From: Bizionia paragorgiae
GTDB lineage: Bacteria > Bacteroidota > Bacteroidia > Flavobacteriales > Flavobacteriaceae
Assembly (NCBI RefSeq): GCF_900107625.1
Contig: NZ_FNQK01000004.1
Span: forward strand, 141,677-205,676
Length of the DNA stretch: 64,000 nt
Direction of reading: 5' to 3'
Shown: positions 51,247 to 60,549 of the stretch, piece after piece
Numbering within the stretch: the first letter of the stretch is position 1
Layout of the letters: every line of letters starts with the position of its first letter
The notes under the pieces: generated by a model
The model's input: only the letters and a program-made list of their open reading frames with translations
What the model was told of the DNA's origin: nothing
Databases searched by the model: none
Position numbers and translations under genes: made by a program

Positions 51247-51824
51247 ACAGCGCTTTGAGATTTTAAATATTGAAGTAAAATTACTGTTTTAGCATCCTTA
51301 ATAACATTGGTCTGAAGTAATTGTAAGGCGTCATCAAGTGGTAGTTCTAGAACTTCAATCTCTTCATTTTCACTTTCAAGACCTCCACCGGCATTTACTT
51401 TCATATCCGGGGTGTACTCTGCAATAAATAAATGTGTTTTCTCGGTTATAGCTCCTGGTGACATGTAGATTTCCATTATCTTTTTTGCTTTTGGCACGCG
51501 GTAACCAACTTCCTCTTCGGTTTCTCGAAGTACAGCTTCTAAAGGACTTTCGCCTTCATCAATTAATCCTGCACAGACTTCAATAGACATGCCTTCTTCT
51601 TTAGTGTTTAAATAGGCCGGCATTCTAAATTGCTTAGTTAAAATAACACAATTACGCTCTGGGTTATATAATAAAACACAAGCCGCATCTTTACGGTTAT
51701 ACACTTCTCGTGATACTCTTTTCCACTCCTTATTTTTAAATTGAAAACTAAAATCAATGCGATGTAACGTCGCCCAGCCGTTGGATAATATATGTTTATC
51801 TATATCTTTTACTTGTATTGGCAT
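51243..51824 (-). CDS. NUDIX hydrolase, NudK-like
   Basis: The 193-aa NUDIX enzyme resembles E. coli NudK, a GDP-mannose pyrophosphatase, over its whole length. It has VSREVYNRKDAACVLLYN, 'CVILTKQFRMPAYLNTKEEG', the Nudix box with SPLEAVLRETEEEVGYRV, IYMSPGAITEKTHLFIAEY, and a C-terminal DDALQLLQTNVIKDAKTVIL. The longer start at 51854 overlaps a -7 box at 51852-51859; the ATG at 51824 (MPIQVKDIDKHILSNGW) is chosen. Substrate is likely a nucleotide sugar such as GDP-mannose, by similarity. Confidence 0.88.
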   Translation of the reverse strand: MPIQVKDIDKHILSNGWATLHRIDFSFQFKNKEWKRVSREVYNRKDAACVLLYNPERNCVILTKQFRMPAYLNTKEEGMSIEVCAGLIDEGESPLEAVLRETEEEVGYRVPKAKKIMEIYMSPGAITEKTHLFIAEYTPDMKVNAGGGLESENEEIEVLELPLDDALQLLQTNVIKDAKTVILLQYLKSQSAV

Positions 51825-51851
51825 TATATAAAATTTAAATGGTAATAAACT

Positions 51852-51859
51852 CAAATATA
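51852..51859 (-). promoter_or_regulatory. -7 promoter box for the NUDIX gene
   Basis: CAAATATA on the plus strand (TATATTTG on the minus strand), 27 bp before the preferred start at 51824. Confidence 0.5.
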
Positions 51860-51928
51860 AACTAAGCTACTAATTTTTATTCTGAAATAAAGAAATTATA
51901 TTTAACCTCAAATAAATCTATATTAATA

Positions 51929-52720
51929 ATGAAACCATACAAAGTAATAGCATTAGCCGCGTTAATAGGCTTAACAAGCTGTAAAAAAGACGTTAAACCA
52001 GAAATTACTACTGAAGACACTAAGACCACAGAAATTGAAGCGCCAAGAAAAACTCCTTTAGAGATTGTTCCTATAGAACATGCGACTTTGAGTATTGAGT
52101 TTGGTGAAGATATCATATATATAGATCCTGTAGGAGATTTTAAAGCTAAAAACCTTAATATGTCACCTAGCTACATCTTGATTACAGATATTCATCCGGA
52201 CCATTTAAGTCTTAAAACTTTAGAGTCTTTTAATTTAAAAGGGACTAAAATTATAGCTCCAGAAGCCGTTAAAGAACAATTGAGCAAGCAATTGGCTTCA
52301 CAAACTATTGTTTTAAAAAATGGTGAAATACAAGAGACTAAAAACTTTAGCGTTGAAGCTGTACCCATGTATAATTTAAGAGAAGAAGCCTTACAATACC
52401 ACCCAAAAGGACGAGGAAACGGGTATATTCTAACCTTAGGAGATCAGCGTATTTATATCTCTGGGGATACCGAGGACATACCTGAAATGAGAGCGCTAAA
52501 AAATATTGACAAGGCTTTTATATGTATGAACTTACCATATACGATGACCGTTAAAAGTGCAGCTGATGCCGTGCTTGAATTTGCTCCTACTGAAGTTTAC
52601 CCTTACCACTATCGCGGGACCGAAGGTTTAAGTGACGTTAACCTATTTAAAACAATCGTTTTAGAAAACAACAGAGGTATCGAGGTGATTCAATGGGACT
52701 GGTACAAGAGTAACGAATAA
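51929..52720 (+). CDS. MBL-fold metallohydrolase lipoprotein (UlaG-like)
   Basis: The 263-aa protein is a lipoprotein by its signal peptide (MKPYKVIALAALIGLTSC, lipidated Cys at residue 18) with a metallo-beta-lactamase-fold domain of the UlaG-like Lactamase_B_3 type. Metal-site motifs are 'LITDIHPDHLSLKTLE', ISGDTEDIPEMRAL and the late YPYHYRG. A periplasmic location for this normally cytosolic fold is notable but common in Bacteroidota. Substrate is unknown. It is monocistronic with a terminator after it. Confidence 0.87.
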   Translation: MKPYKVIALAALIGLTSCKKDVKPEITTEDTKTTEIEAPRKTPLEIVPIEHATLSIEFGEDIIYIDPVGDFKAKNLNMSPSYILITDIHPDHLSLKTLESFNLKGTKIIAPEAVKEQLSKQLASQTIVLKNGEIQETKNFSVEAVPMYNLREEALQYHPKGRGNGYILTLGDQRIYISGDTEDIPEMRALKNIDKAFICMNLPYTMTVKSAADAVLEFAPTEVYPYHYRGTEGLSDVNLFKTIVLENNRGIEVIQWDWYKSNE

Positions 52721-52760
52721 TAACGGAATTACTGAGAGCAATCAATCTCTTTATAAAAAC

Positions 52761-52792
52761 AAAAAAGACGGTCTGCAAAGACCGTCTTTTTT
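52761..52792. terminator. Bidirectional terminator
   Basis: An AAAAAAGACGGTCT stem with a GCAA loop and a T-run separates the MBL-fold gene from convergent ettA. Confidence 0.88.
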
Positions 52793-52812
52793 GTTTTACA
52801 TTAAGCTAAAAA

Positions 52813-54504
52813 TTAGCGGACTAACTTTTTATACTTAATACGCTTAGGCATTAAATCACCACCCAAACGTTTCTTTTTATTTTCTTCGTATTCACTAAAT
52901 CCGCCTTCAAAGAAATACACTTGAGAATCGCCTTCAAATGCTAATATATGCGTACAAATTCTATCTAAGAACCAACGGTCGTGAGAAATCACCACAGCAC
53001 ACCCGGCAAAATTTTCTAAACCTTCCTCTAAAGCACGAAGTGTATTTACATCTAAATCGTTGGTAGGCTCATCTAATAATAAGACGTTACCTTCCTCTTT
53101 AAGTGTCATCGCTAAATGCAAACGGTTACGCTCACCCCCAGACAACAACTTTACTTTTTTATTTTGCTCTCCACCAGAGAAATTAAAACGACTTAAATAA
53201 GCACGAGAGTTAACTTCCTTACCTCCCATTAAAACAAGCTCTTGCTCGTCACTAAAGTTTTGCCATATCGTTTTTTCTGGATCTATATTGGTATGCTTTT
53301 GATCTACATACGCGATTTTAGCAGTATCACCGACAATAAACTCCCCTTTATCCGGAGTTTCTTCTCCCATAATCATTCTGAAAATGGTTGTTTTACCAGC
53401 ACCGTTTGGACCAATCACACCAACAATACCTGCTTGTGGTAAATTAAAGTTTAAGTCTTCGTATAACAATTTATCGTCATAGCCTTTACTTACCCCTACT
53501 GCTTCAATAACATTTGTTCCCAAACGCGGTCCATTAGGGATATAAATCTCTAATTTCTCATCCAATTGCTTTTGATCTTGACTCATTAACTTGTCATAGT
53601 TTTTAAGTCTAGCCTTTTGCTTTGTCTGTCTTCCTTTCGCACCTTGACGTACCCAGTCTAACTCACGCTCTAAAGTTTTTTGACGTTTAGAAGCTGTTTT
53701 ACTTTCTTGTGCCATACGTTTCGATTTTTGATCTAGCCATGACGAGTAATTCCCTTTCCATGGAATCCCTTCACCTCTATCTAATTCTAAAATCCATCCC
53801 GCTACATTATCCAAGAAGTATCTATCGTGTGTTACGGCAATAACAGTTCCTTTATATTGTGCTAAATGATGCTCTAACCAATGTACCGACTCGGCATCCA
53901 AGTGGTTGGTAGGCTCATCTAATAATAAGACATCCGGTTCTTGTAATAATAAACGACACAAAGCAACACGACGACGCTCACCACCAGAAAGCACTGCAAT
54001 CTTTTTATCACCATCTGGAGTACGTAAAGCATCCATAGCGATTTCTAATTTAGTATCTAATTCCCAAGCATTAGAGGCGTCGATTTGATCTTGAAGCACC
54101 GCTTGTCTTGCCATTAGCTTATCCATTTTATCGGGATCGCTATACACTTCTTCTAAACCAAACTGATCGTTAATTTTATTGTATTCATCAAGAATAGCAA
54201 CCGTTTCTGCCGCCCCTTCTTTTACAACTTCTAGAACAGTTTTTTCTTCATCTAACTGTGGTTCTTGCTCTAAATACCCTACCGAGTAATCTTGTAAAAA
54301 CGTCACATCTCCTTGATAGTTTTTATCAACTCCCGCTATAATTTTTAACAATGTAGATTTTCCCGAACCATTAAGACCTAGGATACCAATTTTAGCTCCG
54401 TAGAAAAAACTTAAATATATATTTTTTAACACTGGCGTATTGGCACCAGGGAATGTCTTGGTTAAACCAGACATCGAAAAAATTATTTTTTTATCGTCAG
54501 ACAT
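52813..54504 (-). CDS. ettA: Energy-dependent translational throttle protein EttA (ABC-F)
   Basis: EttA is an ABC-F ATPase that binds the ribosomal E site and couples early elongation to the ATP/ADP ratio. The 563-aa protein has two ATPase domains: GLNGSGKSTLLK, LSGGERRRVALCRLL, LLLDEPTNHLDAES; and GPNGAGKTTIFRM, LSGGERNRLHLAMTL, LLLDEPTNDLDVNT. A linker region rich in basic and Gln residues (about 250-300) and a short arm insertion are typical of EttA, which makes this choice better than Uup. A CAL67264-like gene lies 51 bp upstream. Confidence 0.95.
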   Translation of the reverse strand: MSDDKKIIFSMSGLTKTFPGANTPVLKNIYLSFFYGAKIGILGLNGSGKSTLLKIIAGVDKNYQGDVTFLQDYSVGYLEQEPQLDEEKTVLEVVKEGAAETVAILDEYNKINDQFGLEEVYSDPDKMDKLMARQAVLQDQIDASNAWELDTKLEIAMDALRTPDGDKKIAVLSGGERRRVALCRLLLQEPDVLLLDEPTNHLDAESVHWLEHHLAQYKGTVIAVTHDRYFLDNVAGWILELDRGEGIPWKGNYSSWLDQKSKRMAQESKTASKRQKTLERELDWVRQGAKGRQTKQKARLKNYDKLMSQDQKQLDEKLEIYIPNGPRLGTNVIEAVGVSKGYDDKLLYEDLNFNLPQAGIVGVIGPNGAGKTTIFRMIMGEETPDKGEFIVGDTAKIAYVDQKHTNIDPEKTIWQNFSDEQELVLMGGKEVNSRAYLSRFNFSGGEQNKKVKLLSGGERNRLHLAMTLKEEGNVLLLDEPTNDLDVNTLRALEEGLENFAGCAVVISHDRWFLDRICTHILAFEGDSQVYFFEGGFSEYEENKKKRLGGDLMPKRIKYKKLVR

Positions 54505-54555
54505 ACTTATTTATCTTTTAAAATTCATTATTCCGCTATGTTGCAAGCGCTTCAC

Positions 54556-54738
54556 TTATACTCTACCTTTTAAAGCATTAAAAACCCATGCAATAGCAAA
54601 AAAACCAACACCTACCGAAGCAAAGCCCCATCCAGCGACATCATCATATCTAAACGCGCCTAAAGCGATAAGTCCTAATCCTACTATTATCATTATTGTG
54701 GTAGCCCATGCTAACACTGTATTTTTATTCATTGCCAT
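54556..54738 (-). CDS. CAL67264-like small membrane protein
   Basis: This 60-aa protein has two hydrophobic helices (about 9-27 and 36-53) and the segment LIALGAFRYDDVAGWGFAS between them. The pattern matches the CAL67264-type membrane protein family of Flavobacteriia, of unknown function. It is 51 bp upstream of ettA on the same strand. In this lineage the two genes are often neighbours, which makes a shared transcript plausible. Confidence 0.75.
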   Translation of the reverse strand: MAMNKNTVLAWATTIMIIVGLGLIALGAFRYDDVAGWGFASVGVGFFAIAWVFNALKGRV

Positions 54739-54856
54739 TATAATCTTCTTTTAAAATTAGTGCAAATACAAATATCGTTGTTTTAGTGAGAAAACACACC
54801 TTTTTTCAGGCTTAATTTTCCAAATTTAAAGTTAAAAACACAAGGGAATATACCTC

Positions 54857-55387
54857 CTAAAGTTCCTTCTCTAAAGCTGCTATCGCTTTCTTTAAATCGT
54901 CATTTAAAGCCTTATTGACTAGTGCGCCTTCGGAAAAATTATCCTTAAAAAACGGCAGTGAAAAGGTCTCTACAATTTTTGCATTGTGAAACGGAAAACG
55001 TTGCTCGGCAATTGCTAAAACTGAAGCTCCTCCTCGACCTCCTGGAGACGCCGCCATAAGAAGCATAGGCTTATTAAAAAAAGTTTTTTGTTCGATACGC
55101 GACATCCAATCGAAGGCATTTTTAAATGCCGTGGTATACGCCCCATTGTGCTCGGCTAAAGATAAAATTATCCCATCAGAAGTGCTTATTTTGTTTAATA
55201 AGTCCTTAGCCGCTTCTGGAATACCTTCTTCGTTTTCTCTATCTATACCGTATAATGGCATCTCGTAATCATTAAGGTCTAATACCTCCGTGCTTACTTC
55301 CTCTATTAGAGAACACGTATATTCTACGAGTTGTTTGTTTATAGATTGTTTACTATTACTTCCTGCAAATGCAATTATTTTCTTCAT
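54857..55387 (-). CDS. NAD(P)H-dependent FMN reductase-like flavoprotein
   Basis: The 176-aa flavodoxin-fold reductase starts MKKIIAFAGSNSKQSINKQL, the FMN phosphate-binding loop of the NADPH-dependent FMN reductase family. It has the middle segment SPGGRGGASVLAIAEQRFP, seen in this group. Function may be quinone or azo-compound reduction or flavin supply; the substrate is not predicted. An upstream extension to 55408 overlaps a -7 box, so ATG 55387 is preferred. Confidence 0.88.
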   Translation of the reverse strand: MKKIIAFAGSNSKQSINKQLVEYTCSLIEEVSTEVLDLNDYEMPLYGIDRENEEGIPEAAKDLLNKISTSDGIILSLAEHNGAYTTAFKNAFDWMSRIEQKTFFNKPMLLMAASPGGRGGASVLAIAEQRFPFHNAKIVETFSLPFFKDNFSEGALVNKALNDDLKKAIAALEKEL

Positions 55388-55402
55388 AAAATTTAATATT
55401 TG

Positions 55403-55430
55403 GAACAAAAGTACTAAAATTACTTTGTTC
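55403..55430 (-). promoter_or_regulatory. Promoter with overlapping inverted repeat before the FMN reductase gene
   Basis: CAAAAGTA (55406-55413) is a minus-strand TACTTTTG box. It lies in an imperfect inverted repeat, GAACAAAAGTA and TACTTTGTTC around a 7-bp centre, which could be an operator. Confidence 0.4.
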
Positions 55431-55514
55431 TAATTAATGCATGAAATACACTTTTTAGCCTTTCGTAGGTGTATCAACTTTTGTACTTTAGCAAAAAATT
55501 ACAATTTCACACCA

Positions 55515-57143
55515 ATGGATATCAACTTCAATAAGAACGAAGATCATAATAAACTTCTAGTTTCAGATTTAAAAAAACGCCTTGTACAAGTCAAACTTGG
55601 TGGCGGAACAAAGCGTATAGAAAAGTTACACGCTCAAAACAAATTAACCGCTCGAGAGCGTATTAATTACTTATTAGATCCTAAAACAAAATCTATTGAA
55701 ATCGGTGCTTTTGCTGGCGATGGCATGTACGAAGAACACGGAGGTTGCCCTTCTGGTGGTGTTGTCGTAAAAATAGGTTATGTCAAAGGAAAACAGTGTA
55801 TAGTTGTTGCCAACGATGCTACGGTTAAAGCGGGGGCTTGGTTCCCTATTACCGGAAAAAAGAATTTAAGAGCGCAAGAGATTGCAATTGAAAACAGACT
55901 ACCCATTATATACCTTGTAGATTCTGCAGGTGTTTACTTGCCAATGCAAGATGAAATATTCCCGGATAAAGAACATTTTGGTCGTATTTTTAGAAATAAT
56001 GCGATTATGAGTAGTATGGGAATCACCCAGATTGCTGCCGTTATGGGAAGCTGTGTTGCTGGTGGTGCGTATTTACCGATTATGAGCGATGAAGCCTTAA
56101 TCGTAGATAAAACAGGAAGTATTTTTCTTGCTGGTAGCTATTTAGTAAAAGCAGCAATTGGAGAAACTATAGATAATGAAACCCTAGGAGGAGCAACAAC
56201 ACACTGTGAGATTTCTGGGGTTACCGATTATAAAGCTAAAGATGATAAAGATGCTTTAGATAAAATTAGAAATATCGTCGATAAAATCGGTGATTTTGAT
56301 AAAGCAGGGTTTAGTAGAATTGATGCTAAAAAGCCTAGTGAGAATCCTGAGGATATTTACGGAATTCTACCAAAATCGCGCGCCGACCAATATGATATGT
56401 ATGAAATCATTAAGCGATTAGTAGACGATTCGGAATTTGAAGAATACAAAGCGGGGTACGGACAAACTATCATTACAGCTTATGCTAGAATTGATGGTTG
56501 GGCAGTTGGTATTGTAGCCAACCAACGTAAACTCGTTAAAACTAAAAAAGGAGAAATGCAATTTGGTGGGGTTATTTATAATGATAGCGCCGATAAAGCC
56601 ACGCGTTTTATTGCCAACTGTAACCAAAAGAAAATTCCTTTAGTCTTTTTACAAGATGTTACCGGATTTATGGTAGGTAGTAAAAGTGAACATGGCGGTA
56701 TCATTAAAGATGGTGCTAAAATGGTAAATGCTGTTAGTAACAGTGTGGTCCCTAAATTCACAATTGTTATTGGTAACAGTTACGGAGCAGGAAATTATGC
56801 TATGTGTGGTAAAGCGTACGACCCAAGACTTATCGCTGCATGGCCAAGTGCAGAGTTGGCGGTAATGAGTGGAAACAGTGCTGCTAAAGTATTATTACAA
56901 ATTGAAACCGCTTCCCTTAAAAAGAAAGGCGAAACGATTACCAAGGAAAAAGAAGAAGAACTTTATAATAAAATCAAGGAGCGTTACGACAACCAAGTAT
57001 CACCATATTACGCGGCATCGCGTATTTGGACCGATGGTGTTATCGATCCTTTAGATACCCGCACCTGGATAAGCATGGGTATTGAAGCCGCAAACCACGC
57101 CCCTATTGAAAAGAAATTTAATTTAGGTGTGATTCAAGTATAA
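55515..57143 (+). CDS. Acyl-CoA carboxylase carboxyltransferase (beta) subunit
   Basis: The 542-aa protein is the carboxyltransferase half of a biotin-dependent acyl-CoA carboxylase (methylcrotonyl-, propionyl- or related CoA). Carboxyltransferase motifs are 'GGGTKRIEKLHAQNKLTARE', the oxyanion-hole GGAYLPIMSDEA, FLQDVTGFMVG and GNSYGAGNYAMCG. Nearest similarity in architecture is to MccB-type subunits. No biotin carboxylase or biotin carrier gene is adjacent, so the partner must be elsewhere. The open frame extends to 55437, but ATG 55515 gives the usual N terminus. Confidence 0.88.
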   Translation: MDINFNKNEDHNKLLVSDLKKRLVQVKLGGGTKRIEKLHAQNKLTARERINYLLDPKTKSIEIGAFAGDGMYEEHGGCPSGGVVVKIGYVKGKQCIVVANDATVKAGAWFPITGKKNLRAQEIAIENRLPIIYLVDSAGVYLPMQDEIFPDKEHFGRIFRNNAIMSSMGITQIAAVMGSCVAGGAYLPIMSDEALIVDKTGSIFLAGSYLVKAAIGETIDNETLGGATTHCEISGVTDYKAKDDKDALDKIRNIVDKIGDFDKAGFSRIDAKKPSENPEDIYGILPKSRADQYDMYEIIKRLVDDSEFEEYKAGYGQTIITAYARIDGWAVGIVANQRKLVKTKKGEMQFGGVIYNDSADKATRFIANCNQKKIPLVFLQDVTGFMVGSKSEHGGIIKDGAKMVNAVSNSVVPKFTIVIGNSYGAGNYAMCGKAYDPRLIAAWPSAELAVMSGNSAAKVLLQIETASLKKKGETITKEKEEELYNKIKERYDNQVSPYYAASRIWTDGVIDPLDTRTWISMGIEAANHAPIEKKFNLGVIQV

Positions 57144-57166
57144 GACATTCTAATAATTATATAAAT

Positions 57167-57197
57167 AAAAAAGGAACGCCGTGGCGTTCCTTTTTTT
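57167..57197. terminator. Bidirectional terminator
   Basis: GGAACGCC / GGCGTTCC hairpin between an A-run and seven T separates the carboxylase gene from the convergent vWA gene. Confidence 0.85.
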
Positions 57198-57214
57198 GTT
57201 GCTATTTATCACCA

Positions 57215-59311
57215 CTATAAATCTACAGCTTCTACCAAGCGAATAAACTCTGCACGGTACCCTGCTTTGTCTAAACCGCGTCCTGATTTTGCTAAAGCAA
57301 CCACATCCTTTGAGGTCGTTTTATTGTAAAATTGAGAGGCTCTTAACTGCATTCCAAATAAAGCCACTGCAGCTGCAAAACGCATGTCTTCGGAAGCCGA
57401 TACGATAGCGTCTGGAGCTACGTGTACCATTTCAATACTTTTGTCACCATCAGGTTTTTTATATCTAAACTTTACGGTTAGCAAATCATCACTAGTGTTT
57501 TCTCTAACGGTATTCTTAGTGTATTTCAATTCACTAGAAGGGTCTAAATACGCACTTTCTACGCCTACGGGAATCACTTCATATAAAGCAGTTACCGAAT
57601 GACCACTACCGAGCTCTCCTGCATCTATAGCATCATTTACGAAGTCTTCATCTTCTAACAACCTGTTTTCATAACCTATTAAACGGTAACCTCTCACTTT
57701 ACTCGGATTGAATTCCAGTTGGATTTTAACATCTTTAGCAATGGTATACAAGGTTCCACCAAACTCTTTTCCGAAGATTAATTTAGCTTCTTGCATACTG
57801 TCAATATAGGCATGGTTTCCGTTACCTTTATTGGCTAATAGTTCAAGTTTATCATCTTTATAATTCCCCATTCCAAATCCTAATACCGATAAAAACACAC
57901 CCGATTTTCTTTTTTGAACAATCAAGTCTTCCATATCCGAATTACTTGAAGCTCCCACATTAAAATCCCCATCGGTTGCTAAAATAACACGGTTATTTCC
58001 ATTTTTATTAAAGTTTTTGGCTGCTAATTTATAAGCCAACTCAATTCCTTCACCACCAGCTGTACTACCTCCTGCTGACAAGTTGTTTAAAGCCTTTAAA
58101 ATTTTATCCTTGTGCTTTCCTGAGGTCGGTTCCAAAACAACACCAGCAGCTCCCGCATAAACTACAATAGACACCCTGTCTTTATCCCTAAGTTGGTTTA
58201 CTAATAAGGTAAACGCCGATTTTAATAAAGGTAACTTGTTAGCGGAGTTCATAGACCCCGAAACATCGATTAAAAACGTGAGATTAGAAGCTGGAATCGC
58301 CTCATTTTCATAAGTCTTACCCTGTAATCCTATTTTAACCAATCGCGTATCCTTATTCCATGGTGTAATAACTTGCTCTACGTTTATAGAAAACGGATCT
58401 TCATTTTGAGGTTGCGGATAAACATAATCAAAATAATTTACCATTTCCTCAATTTTCACGGCACTCGCCGGAATCTCTTGTCCGTTGTTAATTAATCGTC
58501 TTACATTACTATATGAAGCCTTATCTACATCTATAGAAAAAGTTGACAGAGGAGAAAGGATTGTGCTTTTAAACTTGTTTTCGTGAAATTTAGTATAGGC
58601 TTCATTACTTAAAGCTTCAGGCTGTTTTATAATAGCATTTTTAGTTTGAACTACAATCACGCCATTAGCACCTTGACTACCATAAAGCGCGCTACCTTGC
58701 GCTCCCTTAATAACGTTTACTTCGTTTATTTTGTTAGGATTTATTGCTGAAAGTTCCTGTTCTGAAGACACGACACCGTCTATAACAATGAGCGCTTTTT
58801 TACCTTGGTTAGGTAAAGATCTATTACCTCGAAGTACAATTCTTGTGGTCTTTTGGTTTTGGATAGTTAGGCCTGAAACTTTACCTGATAAGGAGTTTAC
58901 AACAGATGGATTGTTTGCCTGAGATAATTGCTCATAACGCACCTCTTGAGAAACCGTTGTAATTCTATCCTTACGCCTTTTAGTTCCTAAAGCTGTTACA
59001 ACAACTTCATCTATAGCATTAACATCTGGCTGCATTGCAAAGCTTATGGTAGTACTTTTTCTAATTTTTCGTTCTTCGATGACATAACCAATAAATGAAT
59101 AGGATAAAATAGCCCCAGGTGTAACGCTAATCGCATATTCTCCATCAAAATTTGTTTGTGTTCCCGTTGTTGACCCTTTAGCAACTATATTCACTCCAGG
59201 TAATGGCAAACCGCTTTCATCAGTAATAATTCCTGATACGGCATATTCTTTTTGTGCATAGGCTTGCACTGTAAAGAGCAAGATAAAAAATGTCTGTAGT
59301 ACTACTTTCAT
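57215..59311 (-). CDS. vWA domain protein fused to a SusC-like plug domain (YfbK-type)
   Basis: This 698-aa secreted protein combines, after a signal peptide (about 1-20, ending QAYAQ), a CarboxypepD_reg-like domain (about 24-95) and a TonB plug domain. The plug (about 100-230) has 'IVLRGNRSLPNQGKKALIVI' and 'GAQGSALYGSQGANGVIVV'. A YfbK-type region follows (about 255-690) with the vWA MIDAS LTFLIDVSGSMNSANKLP and a C-terminal DUF3520-like part. The barrel that normally follows a plug is absent. It may be anchored or secreted to bind partners at the outer membrane; no partner gene is nearby. Confidence 0.85.
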   Translation of the reverse strand: MKVVLQTFFILLFTVQAYAQKEYAVSGIITDESGLPLPGVNIVAKGSTTGTQTNFDGEYAISVTPGAILSYSFIGYVIEERKIRKSTTISFAMQPDVNAIDEVVVTALGTKRRKDRITTVSQEVRYEQLSQANNPSVVNSLSGKVSGLTIQNQKTTRIVLRGNRSLPNQGKKALIVIDGVVSSEQELSAINPNKINEVNVIKGAQGSALYGSQGANGVIVVQTKNAIIKQPEALSNEAYTKFHENKFKSTILSPLSTFSIDVDKASYSNVRRLINNGQEIPASAVKIEEMVNYFDYVYPQPQNEDPFSINVEQVITPWNKDTRLVKIGLQGKTYENEAIPASNLTFLIDVSGSMNSANKLPLLKSAFTLLVNQLRDKDRVSIVVYAGAAGVVLEPTSGKHKDKILKALNNLSAGGSTAGGEGIELAYKLAAKNFNKNGNNRVILATDGDFNVGASSNSDMEDLIVQKRKSGVFLSVLGFGMGNYKDDKLELLANKGNGNHAYIDSMQEAKLIFGKEFGGTLYTIAKDVKIQLEFNPSKVRGYRLIGYENRLLEDEDFVNDAIDAGELGSGHSVTALYEVIPVGVESAYLDPSSELKYTKNTVRENTSDDLLTVKFRYKKPDGDKSIEMVHVAPDAIVSASEDMRFAAAVALFGMQLRASQFYNKTTSKDVVALAKSGRGLDKAGYRAEFIRLVEAVDL

Positions 59312-59444
59312 AATCTGTGGTTTTAAAGTTTACAGTAAACCTATAACCAATGCTTAGATTATAAAATCGGGAATGAGTGAAACAAGGATTTCGATGAGTG
59401 AAGTTGAAATAAAAAGGATTAGAGCATAACATCCTTGAAAACAA

Positions 59445-60542
59445 CTAGCTTTTTTTTAAGCGTTCTATAGTTTTTTGACGTTGAATTTTCCCTGAAGATG
59501 TTTCTGCAAATTCAGAAACATAAAATAGTGCTTTTGGTTTTTGAAAGTACTCCAATTTATTAAATACAGAGGAATCGACCGTCCCTTCTTCACCTTCAAC
59601 AACTATTATTAAGGCTTCACCTAAACGCTCATCGGCTTGTGAAGCGATAAAAAAACGGGATTCAATATCTCTTTTTAATACAGCCTCAATTTGTTCGGGG
59701 TGTAATTTTACTCCCCCTGAATTAATCACATTATCGTATCGTCCCAGCCATTTAAAAGAGGTATCCGACAGTAATTCGACAATATCATTAGTCACAATTT
59801 TATCAACTAATAACTTGGGAGCTTCAATAACTAAACAGCCGCGTTGATCTTGAGAAATCGCAATGTTTGGTAGTATCTCAAAACTCAATACAGCCATATT
59901 TAAGGCTATATCCACTTTATCAGACTGCTCTGTAAAATTATTAAGTTGTTTTACTGCGATATGAGAAACGGTTTCCGTCATACCATAAGTTTCGTAAACA
60001 ACGGTCGGCAACGCTTGTAAATTATCTAACAACGCATTAGAAACCGGAGCCCCACCAACTATAAGTTGCTTTACGTGATGTAGTTTATGGCTACTTTTTA
60101 AAAGCTGCATGGGCACCATAGCAGCAAAATCATATATGATATTCGTATGTATTTCAACCTCCGATTGTGGTGCTACACAATCCATTTCTAATCCTAGAAC
60201 AAGAGCGCGAACCAACATCATTTTACCTGCAATATAGGTCGCTGGTAAACATAACAACGCTTTACTACCGGGGTTTAGATTAAAATAAAGTCCCGTAGCT
60301 ATAGCCGAATTTACCATAGCTTGTTTTTCTAAGGCTATGGTTTTTGGCTGCCCTGTAGAGCCTGAGGTTTTAGCCTCTAATTTAGGGCTATCGTCTAACC
60401 ATTGTAAAAGAAACGTGCCAATATCCTTTTCAAACCCTGCACCTTTTTCGATAAAAGAACGCGCTTTATCTGTTAAGGTCGTTTTAGTAAACCCCTCACC
60501 ATTTAATTTAAAATTTGGGTGTATCACTTTATAATCTGACAT
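59445..60542 (-). CDS. menE: o-Succinylbenzoate-CoA ligase-like AMP-binding protein
   Basis: The 365-aa ANL-superfamily enzyme forms o-succinylbenzoyl-CoA from OSB, ATP and CoA in menaquinone synthesis. The nucleotide-binding SGSTGQPKTIALEKQA, 'VYETYGMTETVSHIA' and the C-terminal hinge with SSGKIQRQKT are visible. It is shorter than most MenE (about 450 aa), as in other Flavobacteria. Assignment is firm because menC is in the same operon, with a CPBP protease gene in between. It starts 7 bp after the CPBP gene stop. Confidence 0.88.
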   Translation of the reverse strand: MSDYKVIHPNFKLNGEGFTKTTLTDKARSFIEKGAGFEKDIGTFLLQWLDDSPKLEAKTSGSTGQPKTIALEKQAMVNSAIATGLYFNLNPGSKALLCLPATYIAGKMMLVRALVLGLEMDCVAPQSEVEIHTNIIYDFAAMVPMQLLKSSHKLHHVKQLIVGGAPVSNALLDNLQALPTVVYETYGMTETVSHIAVKQLNNFTEQSDKVDIALNMAVLSFEILPNIAISQDQRGCLVIEAPKLLVDKIVTNDIVELLSDTSFKWLGRYDNVINSGGVKLHPEQIEAVLKRDIESRFFIASQADERLGEALIIVVEGEEGTVDSSVFNKLEYFQKPKALFYVSEFAETSSGKIQRQKTIERLKKS

Positions 60543-60549
60543 GGTCTTA

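Noticed and set aside
55437..55514. Longer start of the carboxylase beta subunit
   Set aside because: The extra residues lack any family resemblance and include likely promoter sequence; ATG 55515 begins the usual N terminus.
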